Shown: in pieces, positions 51,748 to 60,405 of the stretch | Layout of the letters: every line of letters begins with the position of its first letter | Position numbering within the stretch: the stretch's first letter is position 1 | DNA from: Alicyclobacillus tolerans | Lineage (GTDB): Bacteria; Bacillota; Bacilli; Alicyclobacillales; Alicyclobacillaceae | Assembly: GCF_900142255.1 (NCBI RefSeq) | Contig: NZ_FRAF01000003.1 | Span: 62,001 to 126,000, forward strand | Direction: 5' to 3' | DNA length: 64,000 nucleotides | The notes under the pieces: model-generated | What the model saw: the letters and a program-made list of their open reading frames with translations, nothing else | Database searches by the model: none | Told to the model about the DNA's origin: nothing | Made by a program: the position numbers and the translations under genes

Positions 51748-52734
51748 TTGCGAGCAGTAAGACAAGATACGTTTGGGGATGCAGACGTTCTCTATATTGG
51801 CGAGGCTTCTACACCGACGATTGGGTCTCACGATTTGCTTGTTCGTGTACATGCTACCGCTCTCAACCGAGCTGATCTTTTGCAACGTCGAGGATTTTAT
51901 CCGCCTCCTCCTGGGGAATCAGAAATTCTGGGGCTCGAGATGGCTGGTGAAGTGGTGGAAGTCGGGGCAGATGTGGAAGGATTTACTTTGGGTAGCCGTG
52001 TGGCTGCGCTGTTGCCAGGTGGTGGGTATGCGGAGTATGTCAAAATTCCCGCGGGAATGGCCATGCCATTGCCAGACTCGATGTCTTATGAACAAGGTGC
52101 AGCGATACCAGAAGCCTTTCTAACCGCGTATCTCAATTTGTTTTGGTTGGGAAAAGTACGTAAAGAAAACACTGTTCTGGTTCATGCTGGTGCCAGTGGA
52201 GTAGGAACTTCAGCCTTACAATTGATTCGTGAGGTAGGAGCGATTGCATTGGTCACCGCGGGTTCGGCAGAGAAAATTTCGGTCTGCAAGAAACTGGGTG
52301 CTGTAGCGGGCTGGAATTACAAAGAGGGTCCATTTTTGCCTTTTGTGCAAAAAGAGACAGATGGACGCGGTGTGGATATCATACTGGATTTTATCGGGGC
52401 TAACTATTTTGCAGAAAACATTCAATCTTTGGCTGTCGATGGACGTTTGATTGTCATTGGAACGATGGGTGGAACGCAAGTTCAGCAGCTTGATCTAGGT
52501 TATTTGTTGCAAAGACGTCTGCAAATTATTGGGACAGCATTACGATCACGGTCGGTGAGCGAGAAAATTCGTCTGACTCGTGAATTCTATCAATTTGCAC
52601 GGGATGGCTTAAATGAAGGACGAATTGCTCCGCTGGTGGATACTGTTTTTGATTGGACAGAGGTCGCTAAAGCGCATGCCTACATGGAGTCCAATCAAAA
52701 TATGGGTAAAATTGTCCTGCGTGTGTCTGGATAA
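51748..52734 (+). CDS. NAD(P)H-quinone oxidoreductase, zinc-independent MDR (PIG3-like)
   Basis: The 328-residue protein belongs to the medium-chain dehydrogenase/reductase superfamily, quinone oxidoreductase group. LNRADLLQRRGFYPPPPGES and EILGLEMAGEVVEVG are characteristic, and the cofactor-binding motif is VLVHAGASGVGTSALQLIRE near residue 143. The catalytic zinc ligands of alcohol dehydrogenases are absent, so it reduces quinones or enals. TTG 51748 has GCGAGGTG about ten bases ahead. It follows sirB by 58 bases, perhaps in the same transcript, though a sulfur role is not evident. Confidence 0.9.
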   Translation: MRAVRQDTFGDADVLYIGEASTPTIGSHDLLVRVHATALNRADLLQRRGFYPPPPGESEILGLEMAGEVVEVGADVEGFTLGSRVAALLPGGGYAEYVKIPAGMAMPLPDSMSYEQGAAIPEAFLTAYLNLFWLGKVRKENTVLVHAGASGVGTSALQLIREVGAIALVTAGSAEKISVCKKLGAVAGWNYKEGPFLPFVQKETDGRGVDIILDFIGANYFAENIQSLAVDGRLIVIGTMGGTQVQQLDLGYLLQRRLQIIGTALRSRSVSEKIRLTREFYQFARDGLNEGRIAPLVDTVFDWTEVAKAHAYMESNQNMGKIVLRVSG

Positions 52735-52772
52735 AAATTCAAGAAGCACTTCTGCATTGAAGGAGAGAGGGT

Positions 52773-53060
52773 ATGGATACACCTGTCATCGAAGAAGTGT
52801 TACAGGAATGGTTACAAGAACATCGTGATTGGAGTCGACAGGATAAGCGAATTCGTAAACGATTCCGATTTAAAACTTTTCCTGAATCTATACAATTTGT
52901 CAACCAAGTGGCGGAGATTGCAGAGGAACACAATCATCACCCGTTTATTCAGATTGATTTTCGCGTAGTAACATTAGAACTGACATCCTGGCACGCAAGA
53001 GGTATAACAGTATTAGATCTTCAACTGGCTGACAAGTATGATGCACTTGTAGAAGACTGA
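52773..53060 (+). CDS. Pterin-4a-carbinolamine dehydratase
   Basis: The 95-residue protein carries the family motif EHNHHPFIQIDFRVVTLEL (residues 54-72), with the histidines that act in catalysis, and the ending AD. The enzyme recycles or dehydrates 4a-hydroxy-tetrahydropterins. Aromatic amino acid hydroxylases are its classic partners. In this genome the pterin-using nitric oxide synthase at 12.1 kb is a possible link, which is inference. Start ATG 52773 follows GGAGAGAGG. It is 38 bases after the quinone oxidoreductase gene. Confidence 0.92.
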   Translation: MDTPVIEEVLQEWLQEHRDWSRQDKRIRKRFRFKTFPESIQFVNQVAEIAEEHNHHPFIQIDFRVVTLELTSWHARGITVLDLQLADKYDALVED

Positions 53061-53069
53061 GAGAGGCGG

Positions 53070-53643
53070 ATGCCCCCTGGGAAGTATAGTCAGTATCATT
53101 GTAGTCGTTTTGTTGCTTCTTTTTTCACTCTATATGCGTACTCGGCGTACACTAACCTATCAAAAAGCCAGCCGTACTTTACTCGTAACGAGATCGATCT
53201 TATTTGCTTTAGTGGCTGTATTGCTTCTTTCTGGCGCTACTTTGCATCCTATCCTCTTTCTCTACGCAGTGCTGGGTTTGGTAATTGGTTTTTTGCTAGC
53301 CTATTTAGCTTTGCGCGGCACTCGATTTGAACAACGTCAAGATGGAGTGTATTATCGCGCCAATCCCTGGATTGGCATGGTGGTTATTGCTCTTTTTGTG
53401 TTTCGCTTTGCCTATCGTTATATTGAACTGTATCAGAAAATTCGTCAGTCTGAGCTGCTTCATAACGTCAAACCAAGTGCACTCTCTACAACCAGCGATC
53501 CTCTGACTTTCTTTTTATTCTACTTGGTGATTGCTTATTATCTAGGTTATTATGTTTTCCTTTTGTTCCGGCTGCGTCGATTTAGCAAAGAAAAAGCGGC
53601 TGAACAAGAGTTGGTTCTCAGAGAAGAAATAGACAAACCGTAA
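53070..53643 (+). CDS. CcdC/DUF1453-like membrane protein, start disturbed by a base in a C run
   Basis: The protein has five likely membrane segments and the DUF1453/CcdC pattern (GTRFEQRQDGVYYRANPWIG near the middle). The main frame runs from about 53077 (GSIVSIIVVVLLLLFSLYMR) but has no ATG, GTG or TTG at its head. ATG 53070, with GAGAGG ahead, is one base out of frame. If the CCCCC at 53072-53076 had four C, the protein would begin MPLGSIVSII. Either CTG 53077 is the start, TTG 53110 is used, or one base is extra. Its 3' end overlaps the facing ECF gene by 26 bases. Confidence 0.6.
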
Positions 53644-55261
53644 GTGAGCTGGCAGTCAGTAACCAAAAAATATCTGATCTTTTGAGTTTCCAAGGGGATG
53701 GATGCACCGTGATGTCACGTAAGTGTACCATCCCCTTGGCATGCAATGCGTCACTTGTGTCTTCAGCCATTTGTAACAAAACAAGTAAAAATGGCACAAA
53801 GATATAGGGGAGACGCCAAAAACTGAGACGTTTTTTGAAGCGAGCCAGATGAATGATTTGAAATCTATGCCACTCTTCTTGAATATGAGGTAGAAAACGC
53901 AGTACATAAGCAGTCGCAAAAGAGAGTGCCGCTGTGGGCACACGCAGCTTGGAAAGTGGTTGTAAAATAGATGCAAGCGCCTGTTGGAGTTCAGCTTCAC
54001 TGGTTGTAAATGGAACAATGAGACCAAGCGCAACGGCGGCTAACAAGCGTATGCTGGTCTGTAGGGCTTGCAGCATAGAAGCTGGATGGAAGCCCAAATT
54101 GAGATATGGGTGAAAATGCATGGACAAGCCTGCAAACAGAAGGGTAATCACAGACAGATAAAAGAGCGCTCGCATCTGGCGGAGCACAGACACTGGTGAA
54201 GCGCCGAGTAAAAATATAGACGACACAGCTATTGCCAAGCTAAGCAGGGTACCTGCCCAATCGTGAGTGAATAAACACCCTAACGTGACGAACCAAGTGC
54301 CTATCCAAAGTATGCGTAAGTCAATATGAGTCCGCCTCTGTGTTTTGCTGTTGGCTTCTTCTATTTCTCTTAATACACTTCTCCTATGCTGGTTTTCGAT
54401 AAGCTCGTTTTCTGAATGAGGTTTACGCACCGTCCAACCTTCCATGAGGAAGTTGGCCACTTCTTCAGCGCTCAAAAGGCGTGTGTTTGGCACGTCTCGT
54501 CCTTCGGATATCCATTGAGACTGCAAGCGTAAAACCGTCGGTATTTCTATTCCAATTTCTTCTAGCCATTCGGGATGCAAGAGTAGTTCAGATAAATGGC
54601 ACTGGCGAATGTCTCCACCCTCCCCCAAGAGCAGAAACTGGTCAGCCACTGATAAAAACGCATCGATTTGATGAGTGGCAACCAGTACGCCGCCTTCTGG
54701 ATGTTCCAGTTTCCAATTTTGAAGAGTTTCTATCAGTTTTTCAAGTGATTTACCATCTAATCCCACAGTAGGTTCATCACATAGCAGCCATTCGGCAGGT
54801 ACAGAAGTCTCAACCGCAACTGCTGCCCTTCTTTTTTGACCGCCACTGAGTGAAAGTGGCGTTTGTTGCAGGAGCAAGGTTGGTAAACCTTGTTTGGACA
54901 ATGCATAAGCCATCTCTTCTGATGATGGAGGTGTTTTGGCAAAAGGACTGTGACTGATGACAAATTCTTTGGCTAAGGTACTTGCCATCATGCTTTCCTC
55001 AGGGGATTGAAAAACAAGCGCAAATTTTTTTAACCATTCTTCGTCGTGTTCATTTTCTAGAGGTCTGTTGTTCATCCAAAGGCTTCCTGACTGTATCGGT
55101 AACAACCCTGCTACAACCTGTAGGAGACTGGATTTTCCCGATCCGATAGGTCCAAGCAAGACGTGGATTTTCCCTGATTCTACTTGTAATTGTAAGTTTT
55201 CAAATAGTGGTTTGGCTGTTCCTGTATGTTGAACTGTTACGTTCTCGAATTGTAAATTCAC
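53618..55261 (-). CDS. Fused ECF transporter ATPase and transmembrane subunit (EcfA-EcfT)
   Basis: The 547-residue protein joins two subunits that are normally separate. Residues 1-230 are an ABC ATPase with Walker A GPIGSGKSS (37-45), signature LSLSGGQKRRAAVAVE and Walker B WLLCDEPTVGLD. From about residue 300 there is an EcfT-like membrane domain with five or six helices and the coupling helix region (PLSKLRVPTAALSFATAYVL). GTG 55261 overlaps the stop of the ATPase gene before it in a GTGA arrangement. With that ATPase and the divergent BioY it forms a biotin ECF transporter. The overlap with the facing gene at its 3' end is 26 bases. Confidence 0.85.
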   Translation of the reverse strand: MNLQFENVTVQHTGTAKPLFENLQLQVESGKIHVLLGPIGSGKSSLLQVVAGLLPIQSGSLWMNNRPLENEHDEEWLKKFALVFQSPEESMMASTLAKEFVISHSPFAKTPPSSEEMAYALSKQGLPTLLLQQTPLSLSGGQKRRAAVAVETSVPAEWLLCDEPTVGLDGKSLEKLIETLQNWKLEHPEGGVLVATHQIDAFLSVADQFLLLGEGGDIRQCHLSELLLHPEWLEEIGIEIPTVLRLQSQWISEGRDVPNTRLLSAEEVANFLMEGWTVRKPHSENELIENQHRRSVLREIEEANSKTQRRTHIDLRILWIGTWFVTLGCLFTHDWAGTLLSLAIAVSSIFLLGASPVSVLRQMRALFYLSVITLLFAGLSMHFHPYLNLGFHPASMLQALQTSIRLLAAVALGLIVPFTTSEAELQQALASILQPLSKLRVPTAALSFATAYVLRFLPHIQEEWHRFQIIHLARFKKRLSFWRLPYIFVPFLLVLLQMAEDTSDALHAKGMVHLRDITVHPSPWKLKRSDIFWLLTASSLTVCLFLL

Positions 55262-56073
55262 GAATGTACACCAGCACTTTCTAAGGACTGTATTTCTTGT
55301 AACGGCAATTCTGACCAAGGGATACCGCGGCGATATAACTCTTCTCCAACTTGAATGGAAAATGGAGGAATATATCCTAGTTTTCTGCATGTGCTTGGCT
55401 GCCATGGACTTTCTTCTGAGTAAAAAAATGAACGAGCATGCCAGCCAGTTTGTAACGTTCCGTTTTGCACGACGGCGATTTCGTCAGCGTAAAAAATATC
55501 TTCTAATTGTTGAGTCATCCAGAGTATAGATAAATTGGTTTGGCGAATTTTTTTTTCAAGAAAGTTTAGTAACCGATGACGGATGGCTGGATTCAACATG
55601 GCGGCTCCTTCATCGACAATCAGTAAGTCAGGATTGTCTAAAAGTGCAGAGGCAAATGAGAGAAGTTGTTTTTGCCCGCCAGAAAGTTTCTTTACCGGAG
55701 AATGAAGTGGTACAGACAACCCCAATTCTTCAAGCAGATCAGCTATATATTTGCCTGTATACGAACAGTTGCGAGCAGTTGCTAATTCATCAGCAACGGT
55801 TTCACCCAAGATTCCCGCTCCCAGTCGCTGCGGAATATATCTTGAAATCATTGAAGAAGTGGAAGATACAGTTAAACTCCCTTCCAATATTGGTGATAGT
55901 CTGAGTAGGCCTCTGGCTAAGGTGGATTTTCCCCCACCGTTTGGTCCTAATACGACTAACCACTGACCTTTATATAAAGTAAGATAGAGATTGTGCAATA
56001 GGACTACCCATCCGCGATGCGTCGGATAACCGAATGAAGCATTTTGAATTTCTAACAAAACAGGTGTATCCAA
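55258..56073 (-). CDS. ECF transporter ATPase subunit (EcfA1-like)
   Basis: The 271-residue ABC ATPase has Walker A VVLGPNGGGKSTLARGLL, signature KLSGGQKQLLSFASALL and Walker B LLIVDEGAAMLNP. In the last the usual Pro after the catalytic Glu is Gly, and the D-loop Asp is Asn. This asymmetry suggests one weak ATP site in the pair with the fused ATPase. TTG 56073 is chosen because GGAGG stands seven bases ahead and the protein then starts MDTPVLLEIQNASF. GTG 56130 is the long alternative. It is transcribed away from bioY across the BirA operator and coupled to the fused gene. Confidence 0.87.
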   Translation of the reverse strand: MDTPVLLEIQNASFGYPTHRGWVVLLHNLYLTLYKGQWLVVLGPNGGGKSTLARGLLRLSPILEGSLTVSSTSSMISRYIPQRLGAGILGETVADELATARNCSYTGKYIADLLEELGLSVPLHSPVKKLSGGQKQLLSFASALLDNPDLLIVDEGAAMLNPAIRHRLLNFLEKKIRQTNLSILWMTQQLEDIFYADEIAVVQNGTLQTGWHARSFFYSEESPWQPSTCRKLGYIPPFSIQVGEELYRRGIPWSELPLQEIQSLESAGVHS

Positions 56074-56156
56074 CTCTATTCCTCCAGCAATGACGTCGGT
56101 TGTTTCAAGTGAAAGAAGGTCTACTTGCACTCTTTTAAACTTATGCTACAATCCAA

Positions 56157-56188
56157 TTGTCAACCTATTAAATTTTATATATTAACAA
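56157..56188. promoter_or_regulatory. BirA operator in the divergent bioY-ecfA region
   Basis: TTGTCAACC (56157-56165), 14 bases, TATTAACAA (56180-56188). This matches the BirA box of Bacillota (TTGTTAACC, 14-15 bases, GGTTAACAA). TTGTCA (56157) and TATTAA (56180) with 17 bases between also serve as the bioY promoter, so BirA with biotinyl-AMP would block it. Confidence 0.8.
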
Positions 56189-56231
56189 TCAGTTTGTCTA
56201 CTTTGATAAACTGGGAAAGGATGAATTTCAT

Positions 56232-56828
56232 TTGCGTATCACAGTTCGCGGCATCATTTTTAGTGCACTTTTTGCGGCATTATTAGCAGTTCTCAGTTTT
56301 GTTTCATTCAAACTGCCCTTTACTCCGGTACCCATTACATTGGAAAATTTGATGGTTATGCTCGCCGGGGCACTGTTAGGTGGTGGCTATGGATTTTTGA
56401 GTATGCTTTTGGTAGTGGTTCTAGTAGCCCTGGGTGTACCTATGCTGGATGGCAGCGGGGGAATTGGCGTGCTTGTTGGGCCGTCGGGTGGCTACGTTTG
56501 GATGTATCCTATCTGCGCATTACTTGCCGGTTATCTGATTCGCAGAGTGCGTGGTAACGGTCCTGTTTCCTTTGTTTGGATTGCCATCATAGCCTTTGTT
56601 TTTGGTGATTTGCTCTGTTATGTGACAGGGGTGGGTTGGCTAGCTCACCTGTATCATTTATCACTCTCCAAGGCATTGGTTCTAGCCGCTTATCCATATT
56701 TGCCTGGCGATGCAGCTAAAGCTGTCATCACAGCTTTGATTACGGTGCAGGTTCGCCGAGTCTTTCCTGTTGAACGTTTGGTTGGCAGTTCAAAAGTTAA
56801 ACTCGCATCACCGGAAGTCAGCGCTTAA
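56232..56828 (+). CDS. bioY: Biotin transporter substrate-binding membrane protein BioY
   Basis: The 198-residue protein has six membrane helices and the BioY features FTPVPITLENLMVMLAGALL near residue 32 and GPSGGYVWMYPICALLAGYL near residue 87, plus DLLCYVTGVGWLA and the conserved Asp/Lys region AAYPYLPGDAAKAV near the end. It is the biotin-binding S subunit of an ECF transporter, and the ATPase and coupling subunits are encoded divergently. TTG 56232 has GAAAGG about twelve bases ahead. A BirA operator covers its promoter, so it is induced when biotin is scarce. Confidence 0.93.
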   Translation: MRITVRGIIFSALFAALLAVLSFVSFKLPFTPVPITLENLMVMLAGALLGGGYGFLSMLLVVVLVALGVPMLDGSGGIGVLVGPSGGYVWMYPICALLAGYLIRRVRGNGPVSFVWIAIIAFVFGDLLCYVTGVGWLAHLYHLSLSKALVLAAYPYLPGDAAKAVITALITVQVRRVFPVERLVGSSKVKLASPEVSA

Positions 56829-56851
56829 AAATACGAAGATGTTTTATAGAT

Positions 56852-56879
56852 AGCGCATGGTTAGCCATGCGCTTCTTTT
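56852..56879. terminator. Two-way terminator between bioY and the GntR gene
   Basis: AGCGCATGG (56852-56860), loop TTAG, CCATGCGCT (56865-56873), then TCTTTTA on the plus strand. It overlaps the last codons of the minus-strand gene. Confidence 0.8.
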
Positions 56880-57544
56880 AGTTTGGATTCTAATTCTTTG
56901 AGAGTCGACAAATAATGCATATTTAACTCTTGAATGATCTTCTCTTTATCCCGGCTTGCCAGAGCGTCATACAAAATCTGATGAATCTCAACAACTCGAT
57001 TTACTCTTTTGGGCAATTCGTTAGCAATGGTTAAAAACATTGCCCCAACCTGGCTGTCCATTTGGCTATGAGCTTGAATCAAACGAGAATGCTTAGACAA
57101 GCCAACAATCACTTTGTGAAACTCAATATCGCATGCAATCAGTTCTTCTGCATTTGCCTCTTGAACGGATTGCGCAAATCTTTCTAATAAGTGAGAGAGT
57201 GCTTGTAAATGCTCGTCTTGCAAATTTTCCAGACCCATTTCAATAGCATTGACTTCGAGCATCGCGCGAAACGTGTATATCTCGTAAGCGTCTCTTGCCG
57301 ATAATATCGATACAGTAGCGCCCCTATTTACTTCATGTGTCACCAGACCTTCATTTTTCAACATCAGCAGCGCTTCTCGCACAGGACCACGTGAAACCTG
57401 CAAGTCCCGTGCTAAATGGACTTCATTGATACGTTGGCCAGGTTTGATAGTACCAGTTAAAATCATTTTGCGAATTTCTTTCACAACTTCGTTGGATAAT
57501 GAGGTTCGATAAATTTTTCCTGCGGAGAACGAATCTATTGGCAT
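56861..57544 (-). CDS. GntR-family regulator, FadR/FCD subfamily
   Basis: The 227-residue protein has an N-terminal winged helix (NEVHLARDLQVSRGPVREAL near residues 40-59, then NEGLVTHEVNRGATV) and a helical FCD ligand domain whose metal-binding residues are visible (Asp/His in ACDIEFHKVIVG, HSQMDSQVG, VEIHQILYDAL). FCD regulators usually bind small organic acids. It is divergent from the binding-protein and creatininase genes and is their likely regulator, with the effector perhaps their substrate. Confidence 0.9.
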   Translation of the reverse strand: MPIDSFSAGKIYRTSLSNEVVKEIRKMILTGTIKPGQRINEVHLARDLQVSRGPVREALLMLKNEGLVTHEVNRGATVSILSARDAYEIYTFRAMLEVNAIEMGLENLQDEHLQALSHLLERFAQSVQEANAEELIACDIEFHKVIVGLSKHSRLIQAHSQMDSQVGAMFLTIANELPKRVNRVVEIHQILYDALASRDKEKIIQELNMHYLSTLKELESKLKEAHG

Positions 57545-57809
57545 AAAGCACCTCGGGTCTATGTTCGTCTAAAGCGTAATTTATTTCTTCAATCTATCTC
57601 ACCTTATGAAACAAAGATTGTCAACCGCTCTTTTATGATTTGAATTTACAGATTTTTATGATATATTGAACATGAAAACTGTTAACACTTATTTGGGGCT
57701 TGACAAAAGGGTCAGTGTTTCATTTCGCAAACGAGATCGATCCAAACAAAGAGTAAATGAAAAGGTAAGTGGGCGTTGGTTTCTTGAATGGAAAAGAGGG
57801 GGGTTTAGA

Positions 57810-59585
57810 GTGGGGAATCATTCCATGCGTAAAATATCTTCTATGGTATTCATTGGGTTGGGACTTTGTATGGCAGTAACAGGGTGCGCAAGTCAGACAC
57901 CTTCAAAAGGAACGGCTGGGCAAACTGTCAATGGAACAGTACATCCAACGCCAGGGGGAACCATAATTTTTGCAGAGCCACCACAGGCGAATTTGAATTG
58001 GTTTTTCCCGCTTTTTAACATTCAGGATGATGGCGTTGATAATGCCCAATTAATCAACATGCTTTATAAACCGTTGCTTTGGATTAACAATCAATTCGAG
58101 ATCGATTGGAATTCTTCCATTGCTAGTAAAATTACCTACAATCGCCAGGGGACTGTCTACCATGTTTTTATGAATTCCAAATGGCACTGGTCTAATGGTC
58201 ATCCTGTCACCAGCAAAGATATTCTTTTTTCTTGGCATGTCATTCAAGCTGCTTCTGCAGCAAACGCCCCTTCGCCATGGCCGTATGTTGGAGCTGGAAC
58301 GGGGGATATTCCAAACGGCATAAAAAGTCTGAAAGCGAATGGTCCCTATGAATTTACTGTCACCTTGGATCATCCAGCCAATCAACAGTGGTTTATCTAC
58401 AATGGATTGATTCAATTGACACCTTTACCAGCTAGTGCTTGGGACAAATATCAAAATATCCAGAAGGAGATTAAATATTTAGGTGACGAAGCTACTCATC
58501 CCATGTTTGATACTGTAGTTGACGGACCTTTTCAATTAGTGAGCGCTGTACCCAATCAGTCTTGGACAATTGTACCGAATCCACGATACAGTGGCCATAA
58601 AAGTATCGTGAACAAAATTATTTTTCAGTATGAAGCTTCCAATACGGCAGAGTTTTCCGGTCTGAGAACGGGGTCCATTAATGTAGGCTATCTGGATCCG
58701 AGTCAATACGGTTCACGACAAGCGCTTCTTTCCAAAGGTGAAGTGATCACACCTCAATATGCGTTTGGATATTTTGAAACACAACTGAACATGTTCCCTG
58801 GCTCACCTGTACGCCGTTTGTTTGACAAACTATATATCCGCCAAGCGTTACAGATGGGCATTGATAACGAAAGTATTGATCAAGCGGTCTATCATGGTTT
58901 TGCTCCTCCCTTGGACGGACCGATTCCGCAAATACCACATACTGCTTTTTTTGATAGCCAATTGAGTCAAAACCCATATCCTTATAACCCACAAAAAGGG
59001 AAGCAGCTTCTGGAAGCCCATGGTTGGAAGTTAGTCAATGGTATCATGACCAAAGGGGCACAAAAATTGAAATTTACCATGATTTATGCTGCCGGATCGG
59101 CATCAGAACAAAATCAAGTAGAAATTATGAAACAAGACTGGGCACAAGAGGGAATTGACGTAACGCTAAAAAGCATGCCAGCCAGTACTCAGGAGTCGAT
59201 TACCTACAACGCCAAAAATCCTGGAGATTGGGAGATGTCCAACGGACTTGCCTGGTTTTATAACGGGCCTGGCTATTATCCAAGCGGCGGACAGTTGTTT
59301 GCAACCAACGCTCCATCTGGATTTGGCTACAGCAATCCGGAGGAGGACGCCTTGATTGCTGCTACGCATCAACCTTACGCGACACCAGAAGAGGCTATGC
59401 AAGCATTTTACAAATATGAATATTTTACAGCCTTGCATCTGCCTGTTCTCTGGGATGGCAATGTGGCCACACTCGCAGTACATGCTCCCCAAGTGCATGG
59501 AACTGTCCTATACGGTAATGCTTTAACGGGATTTCCGCAGATGAATTATTGGTGGGTATCTTCTAACGCAGCAACATCGTCTTGA
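57810..59585 (+). CDS. Peptide/nickel-type ABC substrate-binding lipoprotein (SBP family 5)
   Basis: The 591-residue protein has a lipoprotein signal peptide with lipobox AVTGC (Cys at about residue 26). A family 5 solute-binding fold follows: PTPGGTIIFAEPPQANLNWF at the start, NSKWHWSNGHPVTSKDILFS (the family signature) and RLFDKLYIRQALQMGIDNES. Such proteins bind peptides, metals or other small molecules for ABC import. GTG 57810 is selected with GAGGGGGG six bases ahead. The long frame to 57666 adds 48 basic residues in front of the signal peptide. No permease or ATPase genes follow. Instead a creatininase-family enzyme is encoded 52 bases later. Confidence 0.88.
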   Translation: MGNHSMRKISSMVFIGLGLCMAVTGCASQTPSKGTAGQTVNGTVHPTPGGTIIFAEPPQANLNWFFPLFNIQDDGVDNAQLINMLYKPLLWINNQFEIDWNSSIASKITYNRQGTVYHVFMNSKWHWSNGHPVTSKDILFSWHVIQAASAANAPSPWPYVGAGTGDIPNGIKSLKANGPYEFTVTLDHPANQQWFIYNGLIQLTPLPASAWDKYQNIQKEIKYLGDEATHPMFDTVVDGPFQLVSAVPNQSWTIVPNPRYSGHKSIVNKIIFQYEASNTAEFSGLRTGSINVGYLDPSQYGSRQALLSKGEVITPQYAFGYFETQLNMFPGSPVRRLFDKLYIRQALQMGIDNESIDQAVYHGFAPPLDGPIPQIPHTAFFDSQLSQNPYPYNPQKGKQLLEAHGWKLVNGIMTKGAQKLKFTMIYAAGSASEQNQVEIMKQDWAQEGIDVTLKSMPASTQESITYNAKNPGDWEMSNGLAWFYNGPGYYPSGGQLFATNAPSGFGYSNPEEDALIAATHQPYATPEEAMQAFYKYEYFTALHLPVLWDGNVATLAVHAPQVHGTVLYGNALTGFPQMNYWWVSSNAATSS

Positions 59586-59637
59586 GTTAAGGATGTTATG
59601 AAGTTATCCCATTTTGATTCGATAGGTGGTTAGAGAT

Positions 59638-60360
59638 ATGTACATGATGAAATTAACCCAACGAGAGTACGTACAACAGTTAAAAAAAGGGATAGACACC
59701 GTTCTCATTCCCATTGGCATGCTGGAGACACATGGGGAACACTGTGCTCTTGGTACGGACACACTGATTCCACGAGAGTTTGTCAAACGACTCGACGCTA
59801 TTCTTGGTAAGCGTATCATGATGGCACCAGAGATTGCCTATGGGCATTCATGGGCATTGGCTCCATTTCCTGGTACGATTGATGTCTCACAGCGAATTTT
59901 TACAGACTATGTACGTCATATCGGTGAGCAATTCTTTCATCAAGGATTTCGACATATTGTGCTGCTGAATGGACATGGTGGCAATATTTCGGCTCTCAAT
60001 GAAGTGTCCGAATGTTTGGCCGATCTCGGTGCGTATGTGTTGACGATTCACTGGTGGCTCGATTATCGCGAACAGATTGCAGCTATTGCGCCTGCTGTCG
60101 GACACGCTGGAGAAGATGAAACTTCTTGTGTTCTGGCGATTGACGAGTCTTTGGTGGATATGAGTGTAGCTCATCATCATCAAGATACATTATCTAGGAA
60201 AATCAAATCGAAAAAGATGGGGTTGCGGATTTTTCCCCATGGAAACTCAGGGGATGCAACAGCAGCCAGTGTAGAAAAAGGAGAAAGAATTTATCAGTCA
60301 TTGGTTCCATTGATGGTAAAAGATATTGAGGAACTTTGGGAGTTTGCTCAATCTGAATAA
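59638..60360 (+). CDS. Creatininase-family amidohydrolase
   Basis: The 240-residue protein matches the creatinine amidohydrolase family, metal-dependent enzymes that open cyclic amides or cleave formamides. The metal ligands are visible in LIPIGMLETHGEHCALGTDT (Glu, His, Asp), LLNGHGGNISALNE and AVGHAGEDETSCVLAID. Members include creatininase, FAPy deformylase and mycofactocin peptidase MftE, so the substrate cannot be named. ATG 59638 follows AGGTGG with eight-base spacing. It is in a row with the binding lipoprotein and near the FCD-type regulator, which suggests that an imported amide is hydrolysed. Confidence 0.85.
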   Translation: MYMMKLTQREYVQQLKKGIDTVLIPIGMLETHGEHCALGTDTLIPREFVKRLDAILGKRIMMAPEIAYGHSWALAPFPGTIDVSQRIFTDYVRHIGEQFFHQGFRHIVLLNGHGGNISALNEVSECLADLGAYVLTIHWWLDYREQIAAIAPAVGHAGEDETSCVLAIDESLVDMSVAHHHQDTLSRKIKSKKMGLRIFPHGNSGDATAASVEKGERIYQSLVPLMVKDIEELWEFAQSE

Positions 60361-60405
60361 TTGACTCTATGGGCTACGTATCCACTATACAACGGCCGCC
60401 CTTCT

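Noticed and set aside
57666-57809. Longer N-terminus for the SBP family 5 lipoprotein
   Set aside because: It would place 48 basic residues before the signal peptide, while GAGGGGGG fits the GTG at 57810.
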